Assembly (NCBI GenBank): GCA_022710255.1
Contig: JAKLHG010000136.1
Coordinates: 1-8,777, forward strand
DNA from: Candidatus Hydrogenedentota bacterium
Lineage (GTDB): Bacteria > Hydrogenedentota > Hydrogenedentia > Hydrogenedentales > CAITNO01
Reading direction: 5' to 3'
Length of the DNA stretch: 8,777 nt
A program made the position numbers and the translations under genes. The notes under the pieces were generated by a model. The model saw nothing but the letters and a program-made list of their open reading frames with translations. It was not told where the DNA came from and searched no databases. Shown here piece by piece: positions 1-6,390 of the stretch; position 1 is the stretch's first letter; every line of letters begins with the position of its first letter.

Positions 1-70
1 GAGCGAGGCGAAGCAATCTCATCCGCAAGGAGATTGTTTTATACTGAGATTGCTTTGCTTCGCTCGCAAT
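1..70. repeat. Long inverted repeat (hairpin element), left tip cut off by window edge
   Basis: Bases 1-20 (gagcgaggcgaagcaatctc) pair with 46-65 across a 25-base loop. Only two positions differ from perfect complementarity, and both would be G-U wobbles in RNA, so the transcript could fold into an uninterrupted 20-bp stem. The right arm continues outward as gcaatgac (64-73 region); the matching left extension would lie before base 1. The loop repeats the motif gagattg (30-36 and 46-52). The GCAATGAC-ended palindrome resembles dispersed intergenic repeats I recall from many environmental bacterial genomes. That resemblance, and any idea that it is a REP- or MITE-like element, is inference. 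No transposase is nearby. Confidence 0.65.
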
Positions 71-275
71 GACGAGATGTTTGGTTTTTGCCATGTTTCA
101 TTTATTGTTTTTTATAGGCCTTACGGGTCGATAAAATACTAAACGGGGGCATTAAATAAAATGGGTTTTTCCTATTTGGCAACTATAACGGGGTTAACGC
201 CACACGAAGTATCTTTTGCTTAGGGTATCTGTTCCGCAAACGAAAGAAAGTGCTTCTTAGGCATTTTGTATAACG

Positions 276-291
276 TTTACAGATTTGTAAA
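276..291. repeat. Short palindrome TTTACA-N4-TGTAAA upstream of sfsA
   Basis: Two perfect 6-base arms separated by four bases (gatt) lie about 47 bases upstream of the predicted -10 of the SfsA-like gene. The size and symmetry suit an operator for a dimeric helix-turn-helix regulator. A chance palindrome in AT-rich DNA is equally possible, and no regulator can be assigned. Confidence 0.25.
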
Positions 292-334
292 GGCAAATAC
301 TAATCGCACGTGCCGGGCAATTATTTAGGGCTTC

Positions 335-343
335 TGTTATACT
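335..343 (+). promoter_or_regulatory. Predicted extended -10 promoter for the sfsA-like gene
   Basis: TGTTATACT contains the -10 hexamer TATACT (338-343) preceded by TG at the extended -10 position (335-336). No good -35 lies at 16-18 bases upstream, as is common for extended -10 promoters. Transcription would start near 350, leaving a leader of about 24 bases. The ribosome binding site GGGAG (359-363) sits 10 bases before the ATG at 374. Bases 74-275 of this non-coding stretch show nothing else I can name. Confidence 0.45.
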
Positions 344-373
344 GCATTTTTAGAAAATGGGAGCACGTACATC

Positions 374-1555
374 ATGGTGCCGGAAAATTGTGCCGAACAA
401 AAATGGTATTCTTTGCCTCTTTCAGGCAGGTTTGTTTTCCGAGCGGCTTTTATATCCAGGCCTAACCGCTTTCTAGTACTATGCGAAGACGAATGTGGCC
501 AACTTCTCCGTGCTTTTCTGCCCAATCCAGGTCGTCTTTCAGAACTATTGTTTAAGGGGGTTACTTTATATGTCCTTGATAACAACCAAGAAAAACAGGA
601 CCGGGCAACCTCTTTTACCGTTTTGGCCGTTGAAAGAGATGGCATTCCGGTAATGCTCCACACCCATTGGTGTAACGAGATGGTTCATAGTCTCCTCAGG
701 GACAAGGAGGTGCCGGGACTGGAGCAGACGCGTGTAAAACGTCGTGAAATTAGAGTGGGACGCAGTCGTTTTGATTTTTTGCTGGAAGATGATGAGGGCG
801 AACTCTACCTGGAGGTCAAATCATGTACTTTATTCGGTAATGATGTCGCCATGTTCCCGGATGCGGTAACGGACCGGGGGCGGCGTCATTTGCTGGAATT
901 GAATGATATTGCGGAAACAGGAACACGCTGCCGGGTCTTATTCGTTGTACAAACAGACCGTGTCAAGTGGTTTATGCCTGATTATCATACTGACCTTGCC
1001 TTTGCATTAACCATGCTGACGGTTCAAGATAATGTTCGATTCATGGCGCTGCCAGTTATTTGGAACCGGGAGTTGTCCTTTCGGCCGGGCAAGAGCCTGC
1101 TGCAAATTCCCTGGGGCTATATTGAGAGTGAGGCAAAGGACAAGGGGGCCTATCTCGTGGTTCTACAAATGAATCGCCCTGTGCGGATGTCTGTAGGCAC
1201 CTTGGGCGACTGTTTTTTTGAGGCCGGTTATTACACGTACGTGGGCTCCGCCATGGGTGGTTTAAATGCAAGAATCGCGCGACACGCGCGTAAACGCAAA
1301 AAAATGCACGGGCACATTGATTATCTTCGTGCTGCGTGCGAACTTGCAGGAATAGTGGCTATCCGGGCCTCAGAGCGGTACGAATGTAATCTTGCCAATG
1401 AACTGGTCTCGTTACTGACGGTTTCCACGCCTGGTTTCGGGTGTGGCGATTGCCATTGTACGAGCCACCTCTTTTATGCGCAGGACAATCCCCTGGAAAA
1501 TCCCCGGTTTCAACAATGGCTTCAGCATGTCCGAATGCGCCCTCCATTCCCGTAA
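374..1555 (+). CDS. sfsA: SfsA-type DNA/RNA nuclease fused to a Uri/DUF123 (GIY-YIG-like) domain
   Basis: This 393-residue protein has two parts. Residues about 10-240 are SfsA. The N-terminal OB-like part includes RPNRFL (29-34) and LPNPGRL (49-55). The PD-(D/E)xK-like core follows, with SRFDFLLED (131-139), EVKSCTL (147-153) and FPDAVTDRGRRHLLEL (161-176). Residues about 258-373 match the DUF123/Uri family (COG1833-type). They carry GYYTYVGSAMGG (285-296), a basic stretch with R300 (ARIARHARKRKK), HIDYL, ECNLANEL (337-344) and GFGCGDCHC (354-362). SfsA alone is usually about 230-240 residues, so the extra length is the second domain. SfsA was named for a sugar-fermentation phenotype; the family is now regarded as nuclease-like and DNA-binding. 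The substrate of this fusion cannot be told from sequence. There is no signal peptide, so it should be cytoplasmic. The ATG at 374 has an upstream GGGAG and lies just before conserved sequence. It is probably monocistronic, since the next gene has its own promoter. Confidence 0.9.
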   Translation: MVPENCAEQKWYSLPLSGRFVFRAAFISRPNRFLVLCEDECGQLLRAFLPNPGRLSELLFKGVTLYVLDNNQEKQDRATSFTVLAVERDGIPVMLHTHWCNEMVHSLLRDKEVPGLEQTRVKRREIRVGRSRFDFLLEDDEGELYLEVKSCTLFGNDVAMFPDAVTDRGRRHLLELNDIAETGTRCRVLFVVQTDRVKWFMPDYHTDLAFALTMLTVQDNVRFMALPVIWNRELSFRPGKSLLQIPWGYIESEAKDKGAYLVVLQMNRPVRMSVGTLGDCFFEAGYYTYVGSAMGGLNARIARHARKRKKMHGHIDYLRAACELAGIVAIRASERYECNLANELVSLLTVSTPGFGCGDCHCTSHLFYAQDNPLENPRFQQWLQHVRMRPPFP

Positions 1556-1612
1556 CCGGCATACTGAAACAGTTCATCTTGCGTTTGTTTATATCTTTTC
1601 GGAAACTTTCGG

Positions 1613-1618
1613 TATAAT
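1613..1618 (+). promoter_or_regulatory. Predicted promoter (-10 TATAAT) for the gdpD-symporter-rarA unit
   Basis: A perfect TATAAT hexamer lies 33 bases before the GDPD start codon, in the 96-base gap after the sfsA-like gene. The -35 is poor: the best spacing-compatible sequence is around 1589-1595 (AT-rich, ttatat). The expected start near 1625 leaves a short leader. AAGGAA (1640-1645) sits 6 bases before the ATG at 1652. Confidence 0.45.
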
Positions 1619-1651
1619 GACGCACCTTCAACCGTTTTTAAGGAATACGCT

Positions 1652-2551
1652 ATGACCGATATATCTGTCTTGCCGTCACTCAGACGACCTGACGTCATCG
1701 CCCATAGGGGCGCCAGTGCCTATGCTCCTGAAAATACAATCGCTTCCTTTCAAAAGGCCAGGGATATGGGCGCTGATTACTTTGAACTTGACGTACAACT
1801 CACCCGGGATGGCGCCCTGGCCGTGTTTCATGACCGGGACATCAGCCGGTTTTGTATCAAGCATGTTTCCGTAGTGGACATGCTGATGAGTGATATGCGC
1901 AAAATAGACGTTGGTTCATGGTTTTCACCGGAATTTGCCGATCAGCGGGTCGTGCGGTTGGAAGAGGCGTTGGAGTTGACGGACAAGAATACGGGCGTCT
2001 ATATTGAGTTGAAAAGCGCCGTAGACGAAACGCCGCGGATTCCGGACATGCTGGAAGTTATTGCGGAATCACACACCGTCACGCAGCGTGAATGGCAGTA
2101 TCTTTATGAAGCGGCATACCGCATAAGTGCGGACAGCGTTATTATGGCCCGCAGGGCTATTGATGTGATACGACCTTACCTCGGACGGTGCAGGATAGTA
2201 GCGCAGGCCTTTTCGCCAATCATTGGCTTGGTTTTTTTGCGGGAGGCGCCCGATATACGCTTTGAATTTCTAGGCATGGATTTGCCAGACCCCCCGAATA
2301 TCTGGCGGGATTATGTTTTGTTTGGAGAAAAAGTCGGTGTCGCTGGATTCAATGTGAACAAAGAATCACTGGACGAGATTAGATTCAAACGCTTCCATGA
2401 TGGCGGATTTAGCTGCGCCGTATGGGTGGTCGATGAACCGGTTGACATGAGACGCCTTGCCGCGATGGGTGTGTACGGCCTGATAACGAACAAGCCCGAC
2501 CTTTGCCTGCAAACGCTGGCGTGTACAGAAAGCACCGATAGCGTGGTATAA
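1652..2551 (+). CDS. Glycerophosphodiester phosphodiesterase family protein
   Basis: This 299-residue TIM-barrel enzyme belongs to the GDPD family, which hydrolyses glycerophosphodiesters to sn-glycerol 3-phosphate plus an alcohol with a divalent metal. The signature runs in order: IAHRGASAYAPENT (16-29) with H18 and R19 as catalytic residues and E27 in PEN, then FELDVQLTRDG (44-54) with metal ligands E45 and D47, then VFHD (58-61) with catalytic H60. IELK follows near 118-121, and the C-terminal barrel strands end in AVWVVDEP and the GLITNKPD closing motif. About 300 residues is slightly longer than the compact cytosolic members (about 250). No signal peptide is seen, so a cytoplasmic UgpQ-like role in phospholipid-headgroup salvage is the simplest reading; substrate specificity is unknown. 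AAGGAA precedes the ATG by 6 bases. The symporter follows after 39 bases, which suggests co-transcription. Confidence 0.92.
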   Translation: MTDISVLPSLRRPDVIAHRGASAYAPENTIASFQKARDMGADYFELDVQLTRDGALAVFHDRDISRFCIKHVSVVDMLMSDMRKIDVGSWFSPEFADQRVVRLEEALELTDKNTGVYIELKSAVDETPRIPDMLEVIAESHTVTQREWQYLYEAAYRISADSVIMARRAIDVIRPYLGRCRIVAQAFSPIIGLVFLREAPDIRFEFLGMDLPDPPNIWRDYVLFGEKVGVAGFNVNKESLDEIRFKRFHDGGFSCAVWVVDEPVDMRRLAAMGVYGLITNKPDLCLQTLACTESTDSVV

Positions 2552-2590
2552 CGGCAGAAGAAGGGAAGTATACGAATAGGAGGACGCCCG

Positions 2591-4144
2591 GTGAGTCCAC
2601 AGTTCAGCGTTTTGGATTGGTCTGTAGTTGTAATTTATTTGTCCGTGGTGCTTGTGATGGGCGCCTGGATATCCCGGCTTCAAAGCGATACCCGCTACTT
2701 TTTTCTGGGCGGTCGTTCCGTGCCTGCCTGGGCGGTTGCCTGTTCCGTCCTGGCCACGGCCACCAGCGCGGCGACATTCATCGGTGTTCCGCAAATTGCC
2801 TTTGAAGGGGACCTGACTTATCTTATCACCTATCTTGGAAGTATAATCGGCGCCTTCATAATCGCGCTCCTTTTTGTGCCGGCCTTGTATAATGCCGGAA
2901 CCATAACCATCTACGGATATCTCGGACAACGATACGGCACCGGCGCTAAATCCGCAGCCAGCGTTATGTTTCTGCTGGGTCGTCTCCTTTCATCCGGCGC
3001 GCGCCTGTACATGGCGGGCATCGCGTTTGCCATGATGCTTTCCGGAAATACAACAACGGGAGAATTGGTATTCGCAGTCGTGATTATGGGTATTGTGGGC
3101 ACGATATACACGGTGTTTGGAGGCATCCGCGCCGTAATTTGGACTGACGTTCTTCAGCTCATTATTTTTACCTCTGCGGCCCTTCTTGCCCTGGGATATT
3201 TATGGTATCTTATTCCCGCATCCGGGGAAGAAGTTTATGGCGCCCTTTGCAATGCCAATGGGATGAATAAATTACGTGTAGTGGATTACGGATTTAACTT
3301 AAGTAGTCCCTTTACCCTATGGTCGGGCGTTTTCGCCATGACGATTGTATGTGTATCCACCCATGGAGTGGACCAGGATATGCTGCAGCGGGTGATGACG
3401 GCAAAATCGCCACTGCATGGCGGCTTCGCGCTTGTCAGTTCCATTTTGGCCGCTGTACCCTTGGTAGCCCTTTTCCTCGGTATCGGGTTGCTCTTATTCA
3501 TTTATTATCAACGTCCTGACTTGATGGGGGCAGCGGCGCCTTTAGATGTGATTGAGGATACGAGAAAAGTGTTTCCCCAGTTTGTGTTGAACCATTTACC
3601 GTCAGGGTTGCGGGGACTGCTTATGGCAGGATTATTCGCCGCGGCGATGAGCACCTTCGATTCCGCGATTACGGCGATGGCCAGTTGTCTTATCGCCGAT
3701 ATTTATGCACCCTGGCGGGCATGGCGCAATAGCCGTATGTCAAAAGACAATGGTAATGAGATATTGCCCGAACTGCGCCATTCGCGAATGGCCGTGGGTC
3801 TTATGGGTCTGCTGTTGACCGGTTTTGCCGTCGGAGCTATCTATATGCAGGAGCGTGGCGGGCAAACCCTGATAGATTTTGCGCTGGGGATAATGGCATT
3901 TGCCCTCGCCCCCCTGCTTGGTGTTTTCTGCGCAGCATTGTTCACGAGGCGTGGCAACGTGATAAGTGTTTATGTATCCCTCGGTTTCGGTGCGCTGGCG
4001 GTGCTGATGTTGCAGCCCTATATGCTTCCTGGTATTTTGGACTTCCGTCTCGGCTGGACCTGGGTTTGGGTTTTTGTCAGTCCTATTTGTTTTATTTTAT
4101 GTATAATGGGAAAACCTGATGCGCTCCGTGAAAGGAATCCGTAA
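2591..4144 (+). CDS. Sodium:solute symporter (SSS/SSF family)
   Basis: This 517-residue, very hydrophobic inner-membrane protein has about 13 likely transmembrane segments, the usual size and topology of the SSS family (TC 2.A.21), which couples solute uptake to Na+. Family landmarks are YFFLGGRSVPAWAVACS (36-52), TSAATFIG (58-65, in the unwound first core helix), VFGGIRAVIWTDVLQ (175-189), DQDMLQRVMTAKS (261-273) and LRGLLMAGLFAAAMSTFDSAI (340-360). The last is the helix that supplies Na+-site hydroxyl residues in characterised members. The substrate cannot be assigned; sugars, amino acids, nucleosides and organic acids all occur in the family. The start is GTG, chosen because AGGAGGA (2578-2584) lies 6 bases upstream and the N-terminal helix begins directly after it. 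The gene is 39 bases from the GDPD gene and overlaps rarA by one base (TAATG), so all three are probably one transcript. Confidence 0.92.
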   Translation: MSPQFSVLDWSVVVIYLSVVLVMGAWISRLQSDTRYFFLGGRSVPAWAVACSVLATATSAATFIGVPQIAFEGDLTYLITYLGSIIGAFIIALLFVPALYNAGTITIYGYLGQRYGTGAKSAASVMFLLGRLLSSGARLYMAGIAFAMMLSGNTTTGELVFAVVIMGIVGTIYTVFGGIRAVIWTDVLQLIIFTSAALLALGYLWYLIPASGEEVYGALCNANGMNKLRVVDYGFNLSSPFTLWSGVFAMTIVCVSTHGVDQDMLQRVMTAKSPLHGGFALVSSILAAVPLVALFLGIGLLLFIYYQRPDLMGAAAPLDVIEDTRKVFPQFVLNHLPSGLRGLLMAGLFAAAMSTFDSAITAMASCLIADIYAPWRAWRNSRMSKDNGNEILPELRHSRMAVGLMGLLLTGFAVGAIYMQERGGQTLIDFALGIMAFALAPLLGVFCAALFTRRGNVISVYVSLGFGALAVLMLQPYMLPGILDFRLGWTWVWVFVSPICFILCIMGKPDALRERNP

Positions 4145-5481
4145 TGTCACCGGATTTATTTGAGGATTCTGGCACGGGGCCGATTCCCGGAAGGCAGGAA
4201 GCCCCGCTTGCCCGTAGAGTCGCACCTCGCTGTATCGATGATATTATCGGGCAGGACCATATTTTGGGAAAAGGAAAACTGTTGCGCCGTGCCATTGAAG
4301 CGGATCGGATAACTTCTTTAATCTTGTACGGGCCGCCCGGGTGCGGGAAAACGGCGCTTGCGCGGGTGATTGCCATCAGCACCAAGGCCGCCTTTGAAGC
4401 GCTGAACGCCGTGCTGTCGGGCGTGGCGGATATTCGGACGGTTATAAGAAAAGCCGATGAACGTTATGCTATCAATAAACGTCAGACTATTGTGTTCGTG
4501 GATGAGATACATCGTTTCAACCGCGCCCAGCAGGATGCGTTGCTGCCGCACGTTGAAAACGGCAGGGTGGTGATGGTCGGAGCGACGACCGAAAACCCGT
4601 ATTTTTCCGTTGTGGCGCCGCTTCTTTCCCGGTCTCAGATATTTGAACTCAAGCCGTTGGAGGAGGGGCATCTGTGCGATTTGCTGTTTCGGACGTTAAC
4701 GCATCCAAAACGGGGATTTCCTGAGACTGACATTCTTCTGGATGAAGTCGCGGCCGCTCATATCGCGCGGTACTCGGAGGGGGATGCGCGCCGGGCTATC
4801 AATGCACTGGAAATCGCCCTGCTGACAACCCCGAAGGATGGTGGGGTTATCCACGTGACGCAAGAGATCGCTGCGGAGTCCATACAGCGCAAGTTGCTTC
4901 ACTACGATAGAACGGGAGATGAGCATTATGACGCCGCTTCCGCCTTTATAAAAAGTATGCGGGGCAGCCATCCTGATGCGGCGCTCTATTGGATGGCACG
5001 CATGATTGAAGCGGGAGAAACCCCGCGTTTTATCGCACGCCGTATTTGTATCGCAGCGTCGGAGGAAGTGGGTAATGCCGATCCGATGGCGCTTGTGGTG
5101 GCGAATGCAGCCTTTCAGGCGGCGGAGTTCGTGGGTTTTCCGGAAGCCCGCATCATTCTCGCGCAAGCGGCACTCCATGTCGCATGCGCCCCCAAAAGCA
5201 ACGCCTCCTACCTGGCCATTGACAAGGCGCTGGCTGATGTGCGGGAAAAGAAAAGCCTTCCCGTGCCAGGCCATTTAAAGGACACCTCCTACCAAGGGGC
5301 GAAAGCGCTTCAACGGGGTGAAGGCTATTTATACGCCCATGATTTTGATAATGGTTATGTTTACCAGGACTATGGCGTTGAAAGAGGCGTATATTATCAA
5401 CCCAAGGCGGCAGGTAATGAAAAGGAACTGCAGGAACGCTTGGATACGCTGGTACGGCGGGACCAAGAAGCGGGACGATAG
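4144..5481 (+). CDS. rarA: Replication-associated recombination protein A (RarA/MgsA AAA+ ATPase)
   Basis: This 445-residue protein, full length for the family, belongs to the clamp-loader-related RarA/MgsA/WRNIP1 ATPases that act at stalled or collapsed replication forks. AAA+ motifs are in order: Walker A GPPGCGKT (63-70), Walker B IVFVDEIHRF (116-125), sensor 1 GATTENP (146-152), arginine finger in LLSRSQ (R163) and sensor 2 GDARRAIN (213-220). The C-terminal tetramerisation and MgsA-type region runs from about YDRTGDEHYDAASAFIKSMRGS to the end, including SEEVGNADPMAL and PKSNASYLAID. The N-terminus MSPDLFED carries a DLF that could be part of a beta-clamp contact, which is inference. Its ATG overlaps the symporter stop by one base, so expression is probably translationally coupled. 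There is no functional link to the two upstream genes that I can name; the grouping may be simple operon packing. Confidence 0.95.
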   Translation: MSPDLFEDSGTGPIPGRQEAPLARRVAPRCIDDIIGQDHILGKGKLLRRAIEADRITSLILYGPPGCGKTALARVIAISTKAAFEALNAVLSGVADIRTVIRKADERYAINKRQTIVFVDEIHRFNRAQQDALLPHVENGRVVMVGATTENPYFSVVAPLLSRSQIFELKPLEEGHLCDLLFRTLTHPKRGFPETDILLDEVAAAHIARYSEGDARRAINALEIALLTTPKDGGVIHVTQEIAAESIQRKLLHYDRTGDEHYDAASAFIKSMRGSHPDAALYWMARMIEAGETPRFIARRICIAASEEVGNADPMALVVANAAFQAAEFVGFPEARIILAQAALHVACAPKSNASYLAIDKALADVREKKSLPVPGHLKDTSYQGAKALQRGEGYLYAHDFDNGYVYQDYGVERGVYYQPKAAGNEKELQERLDTLVRRDQEAGR

Positions 5482-5491
5482 CAACGCGCAC

Positions 5492-6022
5492 TCATCCAGA
5501 TGCGTGGGACGTTCCCTTTGACAGGTCCGTCATTTCCTTTTTTATTTTGGAAAGAAATGAGGGGTTTTCCGAGAGCAGACGGGTAAGGCGGAGCAATCGC
5601 TGACCAGTGTCGAGCGTTATGATATGCTCCATCTTACACGCATCCGCCAACGCTTCTTCACGGGTGAGACCCAGCACCTCCACAAAAAAGTCGAGAAGAA
5701 TATCAAAGTTCTTGGCAATCAGTTCTGTGATATGCCGCCCTTCCTCTGTTAATAGAAGAAAACGATTGGGGTCTTCCGTTACCCAACCTCGCTTCTTCAA
5801 CTGCGCAAGCGCCATGGAGGCCGCGCCTCGCGATACTTCCAGGGTTTCCGCAATGTCAGTGGTTCTGGCATACCCGAGGTCATTGCGGAGCGCTTCGATG
5901 GCAAGCAGGTAATGCGCGCGGGAGTGGGACAGGTCCGCATAAGTAAATTCGCGCCAATGGCCACCTTCGGAACTCATATCCCGGTCTTTAAACGTGCGGA
6001 TACTGTTGGATACATCGTCCAT
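5492..6022 (-). CDS. DtxR/MntR-family metal-dependent transcriptional regulator
   Basis: From the ATG at 6022 this is 176 residues. A winged helix (GYARTTDIAETLEVSRGAASMALAQLKKRGWV, then the wing RFLLLTEEGRHI) is followed by the family dimerisation/metal domain (FFVEVLGLTREEALADACKMEHI). It aligns to DtxR without gaps. The primary site Met10/Cys102/Glu105/His106 becomes His37/Cys129/Glu132/His133, while the ancillary ligands His79, Glu83 and His98 become Phe, Leu and Leu. No SH3/FeoA-like C-terminal domain is present. The frame stays open to a TTG at 6130 (212 residues), but that start has no ribosome binding site and lies upstream of a good promoter. ATG 6022 has AAAGGGA (6038-6032) 9 bases before it; ATG 5977 is another option. 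The gene probably represses metal-uptake genes in response to Fe or Mn, but no transporter is in the window to name the metal. It converges on rarA with a 10-base gap. Confidence 0.85.
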   Translation of the reverse strand: MDDVSNSIRTFKDRDMSSEGGHWREFTYADLSHSRAHYLLAIEALRNDLGYARTTDIAETLEVSRGAASMALAQLKKRGWVTEDPNRFLLLTEEGRHITELIAKNFDILLDFFVEVLGLTREEALADACKMEHIITLDTGQRLLRLTRLLSENPSFLSKIKKEMTDLSKGTSHASG

Positions 6023-6094
6023 AAAGTCGTGTCCCTTTAACATGCTCAAAAACGTGATGTGTATTGGGAAAGAATAACCGTCAACGATCATTAT

Positions 6095-6123
6095 TTTATA
6101 CCAATGGTCAGGCGGATTACCAA
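6095..6123 (-). promoter_or_regulatory. Predicted sigma70-type promoter for the DtxR-like gene
   Basis: On the minus strand, -35 TTGGTA (6123-6118) and -10 TATAAA (6100-6095) are exactly 17 bases apart. TGG before TATAAA gives an extended -10. Transcription would start near 6088, which excludes the TTG start at 6130 and supports a start at 6022. ATTGGTA occurs twice, once over each promoter element (6124-6118 and 6104-6098), and ACCATTGGT at the -10 is a small palindrome. These could be an autoregulatory operator, which is inference. Confidence 0.5.
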
Positions 6124-6172
6124 TAATCAATCATGCTTATACGCTATAAATCCTAGTGAGAATTGGAGGCGG

Positions 6173-6188
6173 GGAAGACGGTTCTTCC
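6173..6188. repeat. Palindrome GGAAGA-N4-TCTTCC in the divergent control region
   Basis: Perfect 6-base arms are separated by cggt. The 6-4-6 geometry equals that of the palindrome upstream of the sfsA-like gene, although the arm sequences differ. It is a possible dimeric-repressor site or RNA hairpin. It lies about 73 bases upstream of the predicted -10 of the DtxR-like gene. Confidence 0.3.
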
Positions 6189-6297
6189 ATACCCGACGGA
6201 AAATATAAAACGGAAAAGGGTGGTAAAGATTGGCGGATATGAATATCGCATCTGATACGTGGAGATGAACTCTCCGGCGAATCATGGTTAGATATTT

Positions 6298-6326
6298 TTG
6301 CACGGCGAGCCTAAAAGTGTTACAGT
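6298..6326 (+). promoter_or_regulatory. Weak predicted promoter for the fmdB-argD-argF unit
   Basis: TTGCAC (6298-6303) and TACAGT (6321-6326) are 17 bases apart, with TG at 6318-6319 giving an extended -10. Matches to consensus are moderate (3/6 and 4/6). If used, it gives a leader of about 140 bases that includes the hairpin at 6372-6390. A later start inside 6420-6460 (AT-rich) is an alternative. Confidence 0.3.
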
Positions 6327-6371
6327 AGTTATCCTTCATCCGTGAAAGAAGGGGGATATAAGCAATTGTCT

Positions 6372-6390
6372 GCCTCCAGAGGCTGGAGGC
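6372..6390 (+). repeat. Perfect 8-bp GC-rich hairpin in the presumed fmdB leader
   Basis: GCCTCCAG (6372-6379) and CTGGAGGC (6383-6390) enclose a 3-base loop. No T-run follows on either strand, so it is not a standard intrinsic terminator. The left arm contains CCTCC and the right arm GGAGG, so folding would hide a Shine-Dalgarno-like GGAGG. That is suggestive only, because fmdB itself starts 83 bases later. Confidence 0.45.

Noticed and set aside
2366..2929. Minus-strand open frame of 187 codons across the GDPD-symporter junction
   Set aside because: It is antisense to two clear protein families, its translation is low in recognisable structure, and it has no ribosome binding site; it is a shadow frame.
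4696..5274. Minus-strand open frame of 192 codons inside rarA
   Set aside because: It lies wholly antisense to conserved RarA sequence, and its composition is typical of a shadow frame, rich in His, Arg and Cys.
5506..5550. Possible terminator between rarA and the DtxR-like gene (GGGA-CGT-TCCC then a T-rich stretch)
   Set aside because: The stem is only 4 bp and the T-rich part starts about 16 bases later, inside the coding end of the DtxR-like gene. It does not meet the usual form of an intrinsic terminator.
6127..6339. Minus-strand open frame of 70 codons in the divergent region
   Set aside because: No Shine-Dalgarno precedes its ATG, it resembles no family, and it runs through the motifs and into the promoter of the DtxR-like gene. 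A small real gene cannot be excluded without comparison.
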